The position numbers were made by a program, and so were the translations under genes. The notes below the pieces were generated by a model. That model had not been told where the DNA came from. It ran no database searches and worked only from the letters and a program-made list of their open reading frames with translations. Below, piece by piece: positions 20,879 through 30,481 of a stretch of 62,259 nt of DNA; positions within the stretch are counted from its first letter, which is position 1, and every line of letters starts with the position of its first letter. Origin of the DNA: a virus; IMG/VR virus record IMGVR_UViG_3300025127_007337, positions 1-62,259 of that record. The stretch is one strand, 5' to 3'.

Positions 20879-23800
20879 ATGCCTAATGAAATAAAAGCAC
20901 CTAAGATTTTAAAAGAAACGATAAAACAAGTTTATGAGTTTATGAAAATAGAAAACTTGTTATTAGAATTTGATAGAAGAACTGTTCTTCGTTTAATTAT
21001 TGAAGCCGTTACAGAAGAAGAGCTTGCCGCATTTAATAATGCTAAAGATAAAGACGCAGCAAAAGATGTATACAAAGCATTATTAAAAAAATATCACCCA
21101 GACAGAGCTCCTGAAGGAAAAGAACAAGAGTTTAATGAAGATTTTTTAAAAATACAAAAAGCATACGAAAAACGTTGTAGTCAACTTGAAGGTGAAGAGT
21201 GCGAGACTCATGACTCTGTAAAGAAAGAAGCAGATGAAGAAATGAAAAAAGAACAAGGGCAACAAGCTCAAGGAGCACAACAAGATATACAAGATGTCAA
21301 AACTTTTCTTCAAAAGGCACAAGAAAAGTATCACAATTTATACGAACAAATGAAGCAAGTTATAGAGAAGTTTTCTAGCGAACCAAAAGCCTTTTTTGAA
21401 GACCAACAGTTTATAAACAAACTTGTTTCTGTAGCTCAAGCACTAAACGAACAAAAAGTAGGAGATCTTGGGGTAGAAATAAAAGATGGTGATTTAAAAG
21501 GAAATATTGAAAGAATTGTAGCGGTGCTTGAACAAATAAGAAAAGAACTGTTGCAAGCTTTAGTTAAAAAAGGACAACTAGTTAGACAAAATCCTCCACA
21601 ACCAGAAGAAGAAAAACAAGAACTACAAGAAAACTATACACAAAATCTTAAAGATTCAATTAGAAGAACTATTAAAAAAGCTGTGGAAGCAAACCCAGAA
21701 ACTGACGCAGAGGAATTAGCGAAAAAAATATTTGATTTATATATTTCGGGAGATAGTAAAAAAATTAATGCCTTTGTTGAAAAATTAGGAGGAACAGGAC
21801 AATCTGAAGAATACAACAAAGATCTGTCTGACACTTCCAAAAAACAGGGAATTAACTGGTTTACAGGTACAGCAGTTCGACACAAACAATCTCTTTCTGC
21901 TTTGGTCGCAACCATGCCAAATGGTGAAGAAATCCAAGCTTCAAAAGAAGATTTAAAAGCTACTTTTGACATAATAAAGGCATCAGATAGGTTTGTAAGA
22001 ATTTATGAATTACTATTTCAACTAATAAATAAAAAAATATCTTTAGATAAAGTAGATCTTCCTAAGCCAATAGACCTTTCAAAACCACCATTGCAGCCAA
22101 GAGTTGATTTAAATAAAATAACTTTAACAAAACCCGAAATAAAGAAAGATGATGATGTCGTTGTTGATGATGACGGCGACGGATCAGCCGATGCATTTAA
22201 TACAGATGAATTTAAAGCGTGGTATTACGATGGTAAAGTTCCAGCAGGGTCCGCAACTGATACAGGTGCTAAACAAGAGCAACCTACTCTTAAAGAACAA
22301 AGTGGAGAAACACGATCTTTTAACGACCATAGAGAAGACTTTACAAAAAGTTTTACACGTATACCAATGTTGCAAATACAGTCTCAAATATTTACTAGAC
22401 TTTATAGTGAAATTTCAAACCTTAATGATGAAAATTGGTTAAAGAAATTTAATATGCAAGGAGGAACAGACTTTGAAAAAGATCAAGTTTCTCAACAGAT
22501 ACAAGAACAACAAAAAGAACAAGTAGAATTTGATGAAAACGATATCGCAACTTTCAAAGAAGAATATGAAAATTGCTTAAAGATAGCCAAAGCCTTAAAT
22601 GTTCTTGTTAAAAAACTTGACAAAGAATCTAGTGGATTAGAGACTATTGGTGGAAGTAAAATAGTTGATGCATCAAGAAAAATAGCACAAGCTCTACAAA
22701 ACTCTTTAGCAAAGGTTTCTCAAACTATTTCAGCAGAATTAGACCAATACGTTGGTAAAGGTGGAAAACTAACAGAAGCACCAGAAAAAAGCCCTGAACA
22801 AGCAAGACAAGATGCTAATAAAGCTAAAAGAAAGAAAAGAGGAGAAAAAGTTGTTTCTGTACATCGAGCTGTTGTAGGTGACTTAAGAGAAATTGACCAA
22901 GCGGTTCGTTCTGCTGGAGCTGAAGGTATAGATAAAGACACAATTCTAAATGCTGCTAAAAGAATTCAGGATCAACTAGATAGTATAAAGAAATTTTTTC
23001 CTTCTATTGCTCCATTTGGAAAAGTAGTAAAAGACCCAGATAAAATGATTAAGCAATTAAAGATATTTGCAGCAGGACTGGTTACAGATTTAGAAGATTT
23101 TATGGACCAACTAAAATCTCTAACAGCCGTTAGAGGAATGAATGAACAAGTAGAAAAAAGAAAATATGATACAGAAACTATAGCAGATTTTAAACAAAAG
23201 ATTATTAAAATGTCTTCCAAGATACAAGAATATTTTGATGTTAAATCTGATATCCCCGAAGTTGGTAAAAAGAAAGCTCCAAAAGTTACAAATATAGAAC
23301 AAGCAGCTGCCGAAGGCCCTGGTGGAGATAAAGCTATACAACAAGGAAAAGCAGAAGCTCCACAAAGAGAAAAAGAAGAAGAAACTAAGGGAATAAGTAA
23401 TCACTCTCAAGCAGTTACAAAATTAAAAAGTTATGAGACAGTTTTTAATAACATTTATGATGATCTAAGTAACCAACCAGGAGACATTAAACGAGTCTCA
23501 CTTATAGACAAAAAAGATTTCACCAGCGCATTAGTGGTTTTATTAAACAATTTTCCAGAAACCGAAAAACCAGTACAAGAAGAGATAGGCCCAAAAGTAA
23601 CCACAACAGAAGGATCAGGTTTTAAAGTTTTTGGTTTAGACAAAGAAAAATTAAAAATAATAAACAATTTAATCAAAATTGACCAATCTGGAGGTTTATC
23701 TAACTTCATGTATGCTTTACAAAAAGATAAAACAGGAGCAATGATACTTAAGAACAGAATTGATCAAAAATTAAAAGGTATTTCGTTTAATCTAGATTTT

Positions 23801-23986
23801 AATGAAATAAAAAAGTTTTATAAAACTAAAGAAAAAGATCCTCAACAAAAAGACGATAAAGATTTCCAAGCTGGTAAGAAATTTGGAGATAAAGTTAAAG
23901 GAATGTTTAAAGAAGAAAAAAAACAAGAACAACTAGAAAAGAAGCTAGAAAAATTAATTGAACACTACCTAAAAAACAGGATATAA
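20879..23986 (+). CDS. Giant J-domain (DnaJ-like) helical protein, 1035 aa
   Basis: The N-terminus contains LRLIIEAVTEEELAAFNNAK, then KDVYKALLKKYHPDRAPEGK with His73-Pro74-Asp75, and FNEDFLKIQKAYEKR, which together are a J-domain (helix II, HPD loop, helix III). The other 900 residues are Lys/Glu/Gln-rich and helical with Pro-rich linkers near residues 240 and 400, and the end is a coiled-coil-like KKLEKLIEHYLKNRI. Since J-domains recruit Hsp70, this may bring host DnaK to a head or replication structure. The coiled-coil part resembles scaffold or virion proteins in composition only. It is preceded by TTTGGAGAGAG. Confidence 0.7.
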   Translation: MPNEIKAPKILKETIKQVYEFMKIENLLLEFDRRTVLRLIIEAVTEEELAAFNNAKDKDAAKDVYKALLKKYHPDRAPEGKEQEFNEDFLKIQKAYEKRCSQLEGEECETHDSVKKEADEEMKKEQGQQAQGAQQDIQDVKTFLQKAQEKYHNLYEQMKQVIEKFSSEPKAFFEDQQFINKLVSVAQALNEQKVGDLGVEIKDGDLKGNIERIVAVLEQIRKELLQALVKKGQLVRQNPPQPEEEKQELQENYTQNLKDSIRRTIKKAVEANPETDAEELAKKIFDLYISGDSKKINAFVEKLGGTGQSEEYNKDLSDTSKKQGINWFTGTAVRHKQSLSALVATMPNGEEIQASKEDLKATFDIIKASDRFVRIYELLFQLINKKISLDKVDLPKPIDLSKPPLQPRVDLNKITLTKPEIKKDDDVVVDDDGDGSADAFNTDEFKAWYYDGKVPAGSATDTGAKQEQPTLKEQSGETRSFNDHREDFTKSFTRIPMLQIQSQIFTRLYSEISNLNDENWLKKFNMQGGTDFEKDQVSQQIQEQQKEQVEFDENDIATFKEEYENCLKIAKALNVLVKKLDKESSGLETIGGSKIVDASRKIAQALQNSLAKVSQTISAELDQYVGKGGKLTEAPEKSPEQARQDANKAKRKKRGEKVVSVHRAVVGDLREIDQAVRSAGAEGIDKDTILNAAKRIQDQLDSIKKFFPSIAPFGKVVKDPDKMIKQLKIFAAGLVTDLEDFMDQLKSLTAVRGMNEQVEKRKYDTETIADFKQKIIKMSSKIQEYFDVKSDIPEVGKKKAPKVTNIEQAAAEGPGGDKAIQQGKAEAPQREKEEETKGISNHSQAVTKLKSYETVFNNIYDDLSNQPGDIKRVSLIDKKDFTSALVVLLNNFPETEKPVQEEIGPKVTTTEGSGFKVFGLDKEKLKIINNLIKIDQSGGLSNFMYALQKDKTGAMILKNRIDQKLKGISFNLDFNEIKKFYKTKEKDPQQKDDKDFQAGKKFGDKVKGMFKEEKKQEQLEKKLEKLIEHYLKNRI

Positions 23987-23987
23987 A

Positions 23988-25325
23988 ATGGCAAAAAAAA
24001 ATTATGTGATCGATACCTCGGTCTTCTTAACAGATTCTTCTTGTCTGTTCAAGTTTGGGAATAATGACTTATTTATTGCCCACAAAGTTCTGGAGGAAAT
24101 TGACAAACATAAAAAACGTCAAGACTCTGTTGGGTTCCACGCAAGACATACAATAAAAGTACTTGATGAATTGCGCGAAAAAGGCTCTTTAAGCAAAGGA
24201 CTTCGTCTTGGTAAGGGAATGGGTATCTTAAAGGTTGAAGAAGCTTCTAGGCCCCTTCCTGGCTCTTTATCAATGCGTGTTTCTGATCATCAAATACTTG
24301 GTGTTGCTCTTGCTGTTCAAGAAGCTTTTCCGAAACGAAAAACCATCGTATTATCTCGAGATATAAATATGAGAGTTATTGCTGATTCTTGCGGTTTATT
24401 GTCTGAAGATTACGAAACAGAAAAAGTAATTGAAGATATAGAAAAAATTTACACTGGTTTTATTGAAGTTGTTGTTGATGATGAATTGATTGAACAGTTT
24501 TATGATGATGAGGACGTGTATTTTGATGAACTATTTCAACAAGAGCATAAAGTTAAACTTTACCCAAACCAGTTCATTATCCTTATATCTTCATCAAATC
24601 CAAAAAAATCTGCTTTGGCAAGGTTTGTTTTAAACGAGAAGCCAATTGAAAAAATAAGAGATGATGTTACAAATTTGACTATGGGGATTTTTCCAAGAAA
24701 TAAAGAACAAAAGTTTTCTTATGATTTATTATTTGATGATTCAATAAAATTTGTTTCCTTAATTGGTAAAGCTGGTTCTGGAAAAACCCTTATGGCAATA
24801 GCTGCTGGAATGGAACAGACTCTTTCTCTTAAAAAATCAAACAACAAATATAGAAAAATTGTTGTGTCTCGACCTGTTCAGCCTTTAGGAAAAGATATTG
24901 GGTTCTTACCGGGAACAATGCACGAAAAGATGATGCCATGGCTAATGCCTATACAAGATAATCTAGAAACAATCATGGGTGAGGACAAAACTTACCTTAA
25001 TGAGTATGTTGAGAGAGGTAAGATACAAATAGAGGCTCTGACTTATATTCGTGGTCGCTCTATAAATAATGCTTTTATTGTTATTGACGAAGCTCAAAAC
25101 CTAACTGCTCATGAAGTAAAAACTATTCTAACAAGAGTTGGAGAAAACACAAAGATAGTACTAACAGGAGATATCGAACAAATTGATAATATCTATACAA
25201 ATGAAACATCAAATGGTCTAACGTATGCTGTTGAAAAATTCAAAACACAAGATATATCAGGGCATATAACATTCTTAAAGGGTGAGCGTTCAAGACTCGC
25301 AACAATATCTTCAAAAATTCTTTAG
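23988..25325 (+). CDS. phoH: PIN-PhoH ATPase, 445 aa
   Basis: The N-terminal PIN domain starts NYVIDTSVFLTD (Asp9) and includes VLSRDINMRVIADS, with acidic residues for a metal-dependent RNase site. The PhoH domain has Walker A GKAGSGKT near residues 260-267, Walker B FIVIDEAQNLTAHEV and LTGDIEQID. This PIN-PhoH architecture is common in marine T4-like phages and bacteria; relatives act on RNA as ATP-dependent helicase plus nuclease, though the phage role is unsettled. It starts two bases after the giant J-domain gene. Confidence 0.9.
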   Translation: MAKKNYVIDTSVFLTDSSCLFKFGNNDLFIAHKVLEEIDKHKKRQDSVGFHARHTIKVLDELREKGSLSKGLRLGKGMGILKVEEASRPLPGSLSMRVSDHQILGVALAVQEAFPKRKTIVLSRDINMRVIADSCGLLSEDYETEKVIEDIEKIYTGFIEVVVDDELIEQFYDDEDVYFDELFQQEHKVKLYPNQFIILISSSNPKKSALARFVLNEKPIEKIRDDVTNLTMGIFPRNKEQKFSYDLLFDDSIKFVSLIGKAGSGKTLMAIAAGMEQTLSLKKSNNKYRKIVVSRPVQPLGKDIGFLPGTMHEKMMPWLMPIQDNLETIMGEDKTYLNEYVERGKIQIEALTYIRGRSINNAFIVIDEAQNLTAHEVKTILTRVGENTKIVLTGDIEQIDNIYTNETSNGLTYAVEKFKTQDISGHITFLKGERSRLATISSKIL

Positions 25326-25352
25326 TTGATAAAAAAACATTCTACTTATTAC

Positions 25353-25381
25353 TTGACAAATTTATTCTATCGTGTTATAAT
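25353..25381 (+). promoter_or_regulatory. Consensus promoter of the CGTGT-TATAAT type
   Basis: TTGACA (25353-25358), 17-nt spacer ending TCGTGT, TATAAT (25376-25381), then TTGGAGAAT before the ATG at 25403. Confidence 0.85.
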
Positions 25382-25402
25382 TACTATACACTTGGAGAAT
25401 AA

Positions 25403-26074
25403 ATGAATTGGTTAGAAGAGTCTGTAAAAAGATCAAAAAAACTAAGGAATCACTATATGTTAAAGGGAATTGACATTTATGTTAAAGACCAACTACCTCA
25501 AGATATTGATGTAGATTTTGCAATTAAATATGTAGCCAAACGTTTACCTGACCATGTGCTAACTAATATTGACATTATTTATATTGGACACTTTCAAGAT
25601 CTTGTAGATCGTGACGTAAATGCTCTGTGGCAAAATGGAGCCATTTATATTACGAATGACCAAGACAATGAAATGGATATGATTGATGATCTAATACACG
25701 AGATAGCACACTCAAATGAGAAACAATACGAACAAATAATTTATGAAGATGGAAAGTTAGAAAAAGAATTTTTGTATAGACGCAAGAGGCTAGCTGAGAT
25801 CCTAATAGATAAAAAGTACGGAGTCCCTCCTGGATTTATCTATAACGTAGATTATGATAAAGTTATTGATGACTTTTTGTATAGCACAGTAACATACGAT
25901 GTTCTTTGGCAATTAGTACCCGGAATATTTCCCTCACCTTATGCGGTGACTTCTTTAAGGGAATATTGGGCAAAAGGCTTTGAACAGTTCTATATGGGCA
26001 AACAACAAGAGTTAAAAGAAACTTCACCAATTTTATTTTCCAAGTTGATGCAATTATACAACTTGGAGGACTAA
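25403..26074 (+). CDS. Putative zincin-like protein, 223 aa
   Basis: DDLIHEIAHSNEK contains HEIAH at residues 99-103, the HExxH zinc motif, preceded by a strand (GAIYITND). A third ligand is not obvious; Glu132 in RLAEIL or the later YWAKGFEQFYM segment, a pattern known from other phage zincins, is a candidate. No signal peptide. The first gene after a good promoter, it overlaps the nuclease gene by one base. The role is unknown. Confidence 0.65.
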   Translation: MNWLEESVKRSKKLRNHYMLKGIDIYVKDQLPQDIDVDFAIKYVAKRLPDHVLTNIDIIYIGHFQDLVDRDVNALWQNGAIYITNDQDNEMDMIDDLIHEIAHSNEKQYEQIIYEDGKLEKEFLYRRKRLAEILIDKKYGVPPGFIYNVDYDKVIDDFLYSTVTYDVLWQLVPGIFPSPYAVTSLREYWAKGFEQFYMGKQQELKETSPILFSKLMQLYNLED

Positions 26075-26847
26075 TGCATATATCATATTCAGAACTTAAA
26101 ACATGGGCAGAGTGCGCATGGAAACACAAACTTATCTATATTGATAGAGTTAATAAGTTTGTTGGCAACGAATACACAGCTTTTGGTAGAGCCTTACACA
26201 CTCTGTGTGAACACACCATTGAAGATAAAATACAAGAAGAAGACTATGATGACTTTTTTGAAATTGTGTTTGAAAAAGAACTAATGGATCTTTTAAGAAA
26301 AAACGTTGAACTAAACGAAAAAATGACTAACGATATGCTTGACCAAGCAAAAAAAATTGCTCCTCAAATCATACCACAAGTTGTAAGCAAATTTCAAAAT
26401 TACGAAGTCTTTTCAGTTGAAGAGAGGTTATATCTTGATATTCCTGAGTTAGAGAACTGCAAGTTTAAAGGCTTTATAGATTTAGTTCTCAAAACAGAAG
26501 ATGGTAAGTACCACATAATTGATTGGAAAACTTGTTCTTGGGGTTGGGATGCTAAGAAACGTTCTGATAAATATGTAACCTATCAACTAACTCTTTACAA
26601 AAAATTCTTTTGTCTGAAGCATAATATTGATCCAAAACTAGTTGAGACACATTTTGCTCTTTTAAAAAGAACAGCAAAAAAAGATAATGTTGAAATTTTT
26701 CGCGTAACATCTGGACCTAGAAAAGTCGAAAACGCGACAAACTTACTAATTAAAGCTGTAAGATCTATATTTAATAAAGCTCACTTCAAGAACAGAGGTT
26801 CCTGCTCTTATTGTGAATTTAGAAACACAGAACATTGTCCAAGATAA
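26074..26847 (+). CDS. PD-(D/E)XK nuclease of Cas4/AddB-like type, 257 aa
   Basis: SYSELKTWAECAWKHKL opens the fold with Cys14. FGRALHTLCE gives the motif I His, FKGFIDLVL the catalytic Asp, and YHIIDWKTC the D-x-K motif. CSYCEFRNTEHC near the end adds three Cys, so with Cys14 there are four Cys for a possible iron-sulfur cluster as in Cas4 and AddB. Such enzymes are 5'-3' exonucleases in recombination or end processing. In T4-like marine phages the gene is seen near replication genes. Confidence 0.8.
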   Translation: MHISYSELKTWAECAWKHKLIYIDRVNKFVGNEYTAFGRALHTLCEHTIEDKIQEEDYDDFFEIVFEKELMDLLRKNVELNEKMTNDMLDQAKKIAPQIIPQVVSKFQNYEVFSVEERLYLDIPELENCKFKGFIDLVLKTEDGKYHIIDWKTCSWGWDAKKRSDKYVTYQLTLYKKFFCLKHNIDPKLVETHFALLKRTAKKDNVEIFRVTSGPRKVENATNLLIKAVRSIFNKAHFKNRGSCSYCEFRNTEHCPR

Positions 26848-26862
26848 TAGAGGAGAAAAACA

Positions 26863-27216
26863 ATGAAAATTACAAATGAACAGTTGAAGAAAATCATCAA
26901 AGAAGAATTAGACAACATTTTAAATGAAGCCGAAGCAGGAATAATAAGAGACGGTTTCATTCATCATGCTCAACAAGCAGGTGTTTACAATGTAGGTTTA
27001 AATATTAAAACTGGAGAAAAATTTACCATTGGGTATGCCTCCACACCATCAGAAAGAACAACACATGTAAAATTAAGAGTAACAAATCTTCAACTTGATA
27101 ATTTAAGTAATGTTGCATACAACATTGCTCGAGTAGCTAAAAGAGAAGGATATGATAATATCAGAGAAGACGAAATACTTGCTGCTTTAAACAGTGGTAG
27201 CATCACTCTTCCATGA
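26863..27216 (+). CDS. Small protein with a head-targeting-like N-terminus, 117 aa
   Basis: GAGGAG lies before the ATG. It starts MKITNEQLKKIIKEELDN, very close to the gene at 15462, then a short alpha/beta domain (GEKFTIGYASTPSERTTHVK). No enzyme motif. It may be a packaged internal protein by its N-terminus. It is the last gene before the glycan island. Confidence 0.6.
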   Translation: MKITNEQLKKIIKEELDNILNEAEAGIIRDGFIHHAQQAGVYNVGLNIKTGEKFTIGYASTPSERTTHVKLRVTNLQLDNLSNVAYNIARVAKREGYDNIREDEILAALNSGSITLP

Positions 27217-27243
27217 TAAAAATAAAAAAAAATAAAAAAAAAC

Positions 27244-27272
27244 TTGACAAAGTAAAACCAACGTGTTATAAT
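27244..27272 (+). promoter_or_regulatory. Promoter in front of the glycan island
   Basis: TTGACA (27244-27249), 17-nt spacer ending AACGTGT, TATAAT (27267-27272), then AGAGGTGACC before the TTG start at 27295. It is the only clear promoter I could find for the island, which has no recognisable internal terminator. Confidence 0.8.
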
Positions 27273-27294
27273 AGTAATAAAAAAGAGGTGACCT

Positions 27295-28539
27295 TTGTCA
27301 AAAATAAAAATATTAACACTTTCCGACCACCCTCTATCACCTTCCGGCGTTGGAACTCAAACGAAGTATTTCTGCGAGTCCCTTCTTAAAACCGGAAGGT
27401 ATTCTATTATATCATTGGGTGGCGCAATAAAACATCAAAATTATAACCAAGTTCTTGTTGATCCATATGGAGAAGATTGGAAGATAATTCCTGTTGATGG
27501 GTATGGAACTCAAGAAATGATACGTTCTATAATAAAAAATGAAAAAATAGACCTTCTGTGGTTTATGACCGATCCGCGATTTTGGGGATGGCTTTGGGAG
27601 ATTGAAAATGAAATTAGACCGCTTTGTCCAATGGTGTATCACCATGTGTGGGACAATTTTCCTGCACCTTACTTTAATCGTGACTTTTACTTATCTAACG
27701 ATCATATTGTCACTATTTCTAAAGTTACTCATGAAATTGTTAAAACTGTAGCACCAGAAGTTTCCTGCACCTATCTACCACATTCAGTAAATCCAGATGT
27801 ATTCAAGCCTTTAAGTGATAAACAAATCGAAGAGTTAAGGGATTCTTCTCTTCAAGAAGAAGAGCGATCAAAAGTTATTTTCTTTTGGAATAATAGAAAT
27901 GCGAGAAGAAAACAATCAGGAACTTTAGCTTGGTGGTTTAAAGAATGGCTTGATAAAGAAGATTTACACGATAAAGCTTGTCTTATAATGCATACAGAAC
28001 CTAAAGATCCGCACGGACAAGATTTAGAGCATATAATAAATCATCTTGGTTTAAAAAATAGACAGATAATGTTGTCTACAAGTAAAATACCACCAGAACA
28101 CCTATGCAATATTTATAATATGGCGGATTGTACTATAAATATATCAGATGCAGAAGGCTTTGGTTTGGCAACTTTAGAATCTCTTTCTTGTGGAACACCA
28201 ATCATTGCTACAATGACAGGTGGACTCCAAGAACAAGTTACAGATGGAAATGAAGAGTTTGGTATTGGTTTGATCCCAAGAGCTAAGTCTGTCATTGGAT
28301 CTCAACAAGTGCCTTATATATATGAAGATAGGGTTGATAAGGCTCAATTCCATTCCGCTCTTACCAAAATCTATAAAATGGGAAAAGAAGGTAGAAGGCA
28401 ATTAGGAACACTTGGTAGAGAACACGTTTTAAAAAATTACAACTTTGTTAATTTACAAAACAAGTGGGTTGAAATTATAGACAAAGTCATAGAAGAAAGA
28501 GGGTCATACAATGGAATTAGATTCAAGGAGGTTGCGTAA
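27295..28539 (+). CDS. Glycosyltransferase family 4 (GT-B), 414 aa
   Basis: Starts with TTG at 27295, with GAGGTG upstream; the first strand is IKILTLSDHPLSPSGVGTQ, with the Gly-rich donor-side loop. In the second half, IFFWNNRNARRKQSG and ISDAEGFGLATLESLSCGTP carry the E-x7-E signature of retaining GT4 enzymes. It transfers a sugar from a nucleotide sugar to a glycan. It is the first gene of the island and shares one base with the next, which is a second GT-B. Confidence 0.85.
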   Translation: MSKIKILTLSDHPLSPSGVGTQTKYFCESLLKTGRYSIISLGGAIKHQNYNQVLVDPYGEDWKIIPVDGYGTQEMIRSIIKNEKIDLLWFMTDPRFWGWLWEIENEIRPLCPMVYHHVWDNFPAPYFNRDFYLSNDHIVTISKVTHEIVKTVAPEVSCTYLPHSVNPDVFKPLSDKQIEELRDSSLQEEERSKVIFFWNNRNARRKQSGTLAWWFKEWLDKEDLHDKACLIMHTEPKDPHGQDLEHIINHLGLKNRQIMLSTSKIPPEHLCNIYNMADCTINISDAEGFGLATLESLSCGTPIIATMTGGLQEQVTDGNEEFGIGLIPRAKSVIGSQQVPYIYEDRVDKAQFHSALTKIYKMGKEGRRQLGTLGREHVLKNYNFVNLQNKWVEIIDKVIEERGSYNGIRFKEVA

Positions 28540-29777
28540 TGAAAAAAAAGATATTTGTTAGAGGTCCTGTCTTATCACAATCAGGGTATGGAGAACAGTC
28601 ACGCTTTGCTTTACGAGCCTTGCGCAGTAAAGAAGAGACATTTGAAATATACATACAACCTCTTCCTTGGGGAAAGACTGGTTGGATCTGGGAAGACACA
28701 GAATTTAGAAGATGGATGGACTCGAGGATCACTGAAACACAGATCCTGCTTCAACAAAAACAACTACAACCTGATATATCGTTGCAAATAACAATACCAA
28801 ATGAATTTGAAAAAATGTGTCCTATAAACATAGCATACACTGCTGGTATTGAAACCAACAAGTGCTCACCACAATGGCTACCCAAGTGTAATGAGATGGA
28901 TAAAATACTAGTTGTTTCACAACATGCTAAAACATCAATAGCAGATACAGTAGCAAAAGCTACAAACAACCAAACAGGTCAAACTTTAGACTACAGATGT
29001 GAAAAACCAATTGAAGTTGTTTGGGAAAATACCGAACGGCATGAGCCTGAAGAAATTCCTGGACTTGATCTAAAATGCGATAAGAATTTTCTTGTGGTAT
29101 CCCAGATGGGTCCAAGAAAAAACTTTGAAAACACAGTTTGTTGGTTTGTAGAAGAGTTTATAGATCAAGAAGTTGGATTGGTTGTAAAGACTAACTTTAA
29201 AGGAAACTCAATTATAGACTTCACGCAAGTCGAAAATCATTTAAAGTCTCTACTTGAGAGATATAAAGATCGTAAGTGCAAGGTATACCTGCTTCATGGA
29301 GACTTATCACCCGGACAGATGACAAGCTTGTATTCCAATCCTAAAATTAGTGCTTTGATTAACATATCACACGGTGAAGGTTTTGGACTTCCTATGTATG
29401 AAGCTGCAAGAGAAGGCCTACCAGTAATAACTTGTGGATGGTCTGGACAGTTAGATATTTTGCAACACAATGGAAAAGATTATTTCACTTCTGTTGAGTA
29501 TACTATGCGACCTGTTCAAAAACAAGCCCACTGGAAAGGTGTTATAGAACCAGATGCTATGTGGGCTTTTGCTGATCAAGGTTCTTATAAGATGTCTCTA
29601 AGGTATGCGTCTAAAAACTTAGACAAGCTAAATCAACGAGCTTTTGAGTTAAAAGAAATAGTTAATGATAAATTTTCTGATGAAAAATTGTTTAAGATTT
29701 TTTGTGACTCCATATATGAACCTGATCCTGAACTTGAAGAGTGGCTTAAAAAATTAGAAGAGATGGATGATTTATAG
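28539..29777 (+). CDS. Glycosyltransferase family 4 (GT-B), 412 aa
   Basis: The start MKKKIFVRGPVLSQSGYGEQ is the usual N-terminal strand and Gly loop. LVVSQMGPRKNFENTVCWFV and ISHGEGFGLPMYEAAREGLP (E-x7-E) mark the donor domain. It resembles the previous gene in layout but is clearly diverged. AAGGAGG lies upstream. The acceptor and donor sugars cannot be told from the sequence. Confidence 0.85.
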   Translation: MKKKIFVRGPVLSQSGYGEQSRFALRALRSKEETFEIYIQPLPWGKTGWIWEDTEFRRWMDSRITETQILLQQKQLQPDISLQITIPNEFEKMCPINIAYTAGIETNKCSPQWLPKCNEMDKILVVSQHAKTSIADTVAKATNNQTGQTLDYRCEKPIEVVWENTERHEPEEIPGLDLKCDKNFLVVSQMGPRKNFENTVCWFVEEFIDQEVGLVVKTNFKGNSIIDFTQVENHLKSLLERYKDRKCKVYLLHGDLSPGQMTSLYSNPKISALINISHGEGFGLPMYEAAREGLPVITCGWSGQLDILQHNGKDYFTSVEYTMRPVQKQAHWKGVIEPDAMWAFADQGSYKMSLRYASKNLDKLNQRAFELKEIVNDKFSDEKLFKIFCDSIYEPDPELEEWLKKLEEMDDL

Positions 29778-30481
29778 TGTTTGAGTTTGATAACTATGTT
29801 GATGATTACTTAAATAAGATCACTGACTCTTGGTTAACCCCAAGAGGAATTATGTTTTCGGAAGGTTTTGCTTTAACCACAGCTATATTTGAAACAAAAT
29901 CTAATTTGGTACTAGAATCTGGCACTGCCTATGGTGGATCTTGTGAAATGATGGCCATGATATGTGAAAAGACAAAAATACTAACAACAGATTTACACAA
30001 TATATATGACTCTGAAAACTATTCTAAAGAAAGATTGAGCAAATATTCTAATGTGTTGTGTAAAAAAGAAAACTCACTAAAACTATTTCCAGAAGTTTTA
30101 TCTAAATATACACAGAAAAACGCACTTATTTTCATTGATGGACCAAAAGGCCAAAGTGCTATTGACTTTGCTGATTATCTAATCAATAGATACCCACAGA
30201 AGATATCCTTGGTTGCTATACATGATATTAAATATGACAGTAAGAATGCTGAAACTATAAGACAAAAATATAATAATTGTATATTCACTGATGACCCCAA
30301 TGGGGTTTTTAATAGTTTTAGAGAAAAAATTGATTCGCATATGTTAGAATTAAATAAACAAAAAAGCAATTTAACAAAATCATCTTTAGATCGAGAAAAA
30401 GGTGCTGGGTACCTGCAACAAGTCTTAAAGGAAACACCTCGAGGTTTTGGACTAGCTTTGATAAAAGGACCTTTTAAATGA
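29777..30481 (+). CDS. Class I SAM methyltransferase-like protein, 234 aa
   Basis: The GTG start overlaps the previous TAG. VLESGTAYGGSCEMMAMI is a motif I-like SAM loop, ILTTDLHN follows, and ALIFIDGPKGQS and LVAIHDI match the acidic strands of O-methyltransferase or CmcI-like proteins. It probably methylates a sugar or glycan end. The C-terminal 50 residues are basic and unassigned. It overlaps the next gene by ATGA. Confidence 0.65.
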   Translation: MFEFDNYVDDYLNKITDSWLTPRGIMFSEGFALTTAIFETKSNLVLESGTAYGGSCEMMAMICEKTKILTTDLHNIYDSENYSKERLSKYSNVLCKKENSLKLFPEVLSKYTQKNALIFIDGPKGQSAIDFADYLINRYPQKISLVAIHDIKYDSKNAETIRQKYNNCIFTDDPNGVFNSFREKIDSHMLELNKQKSNLTKSSLDREKGAGYLQQVLKETPRGFGLALIKGPFK

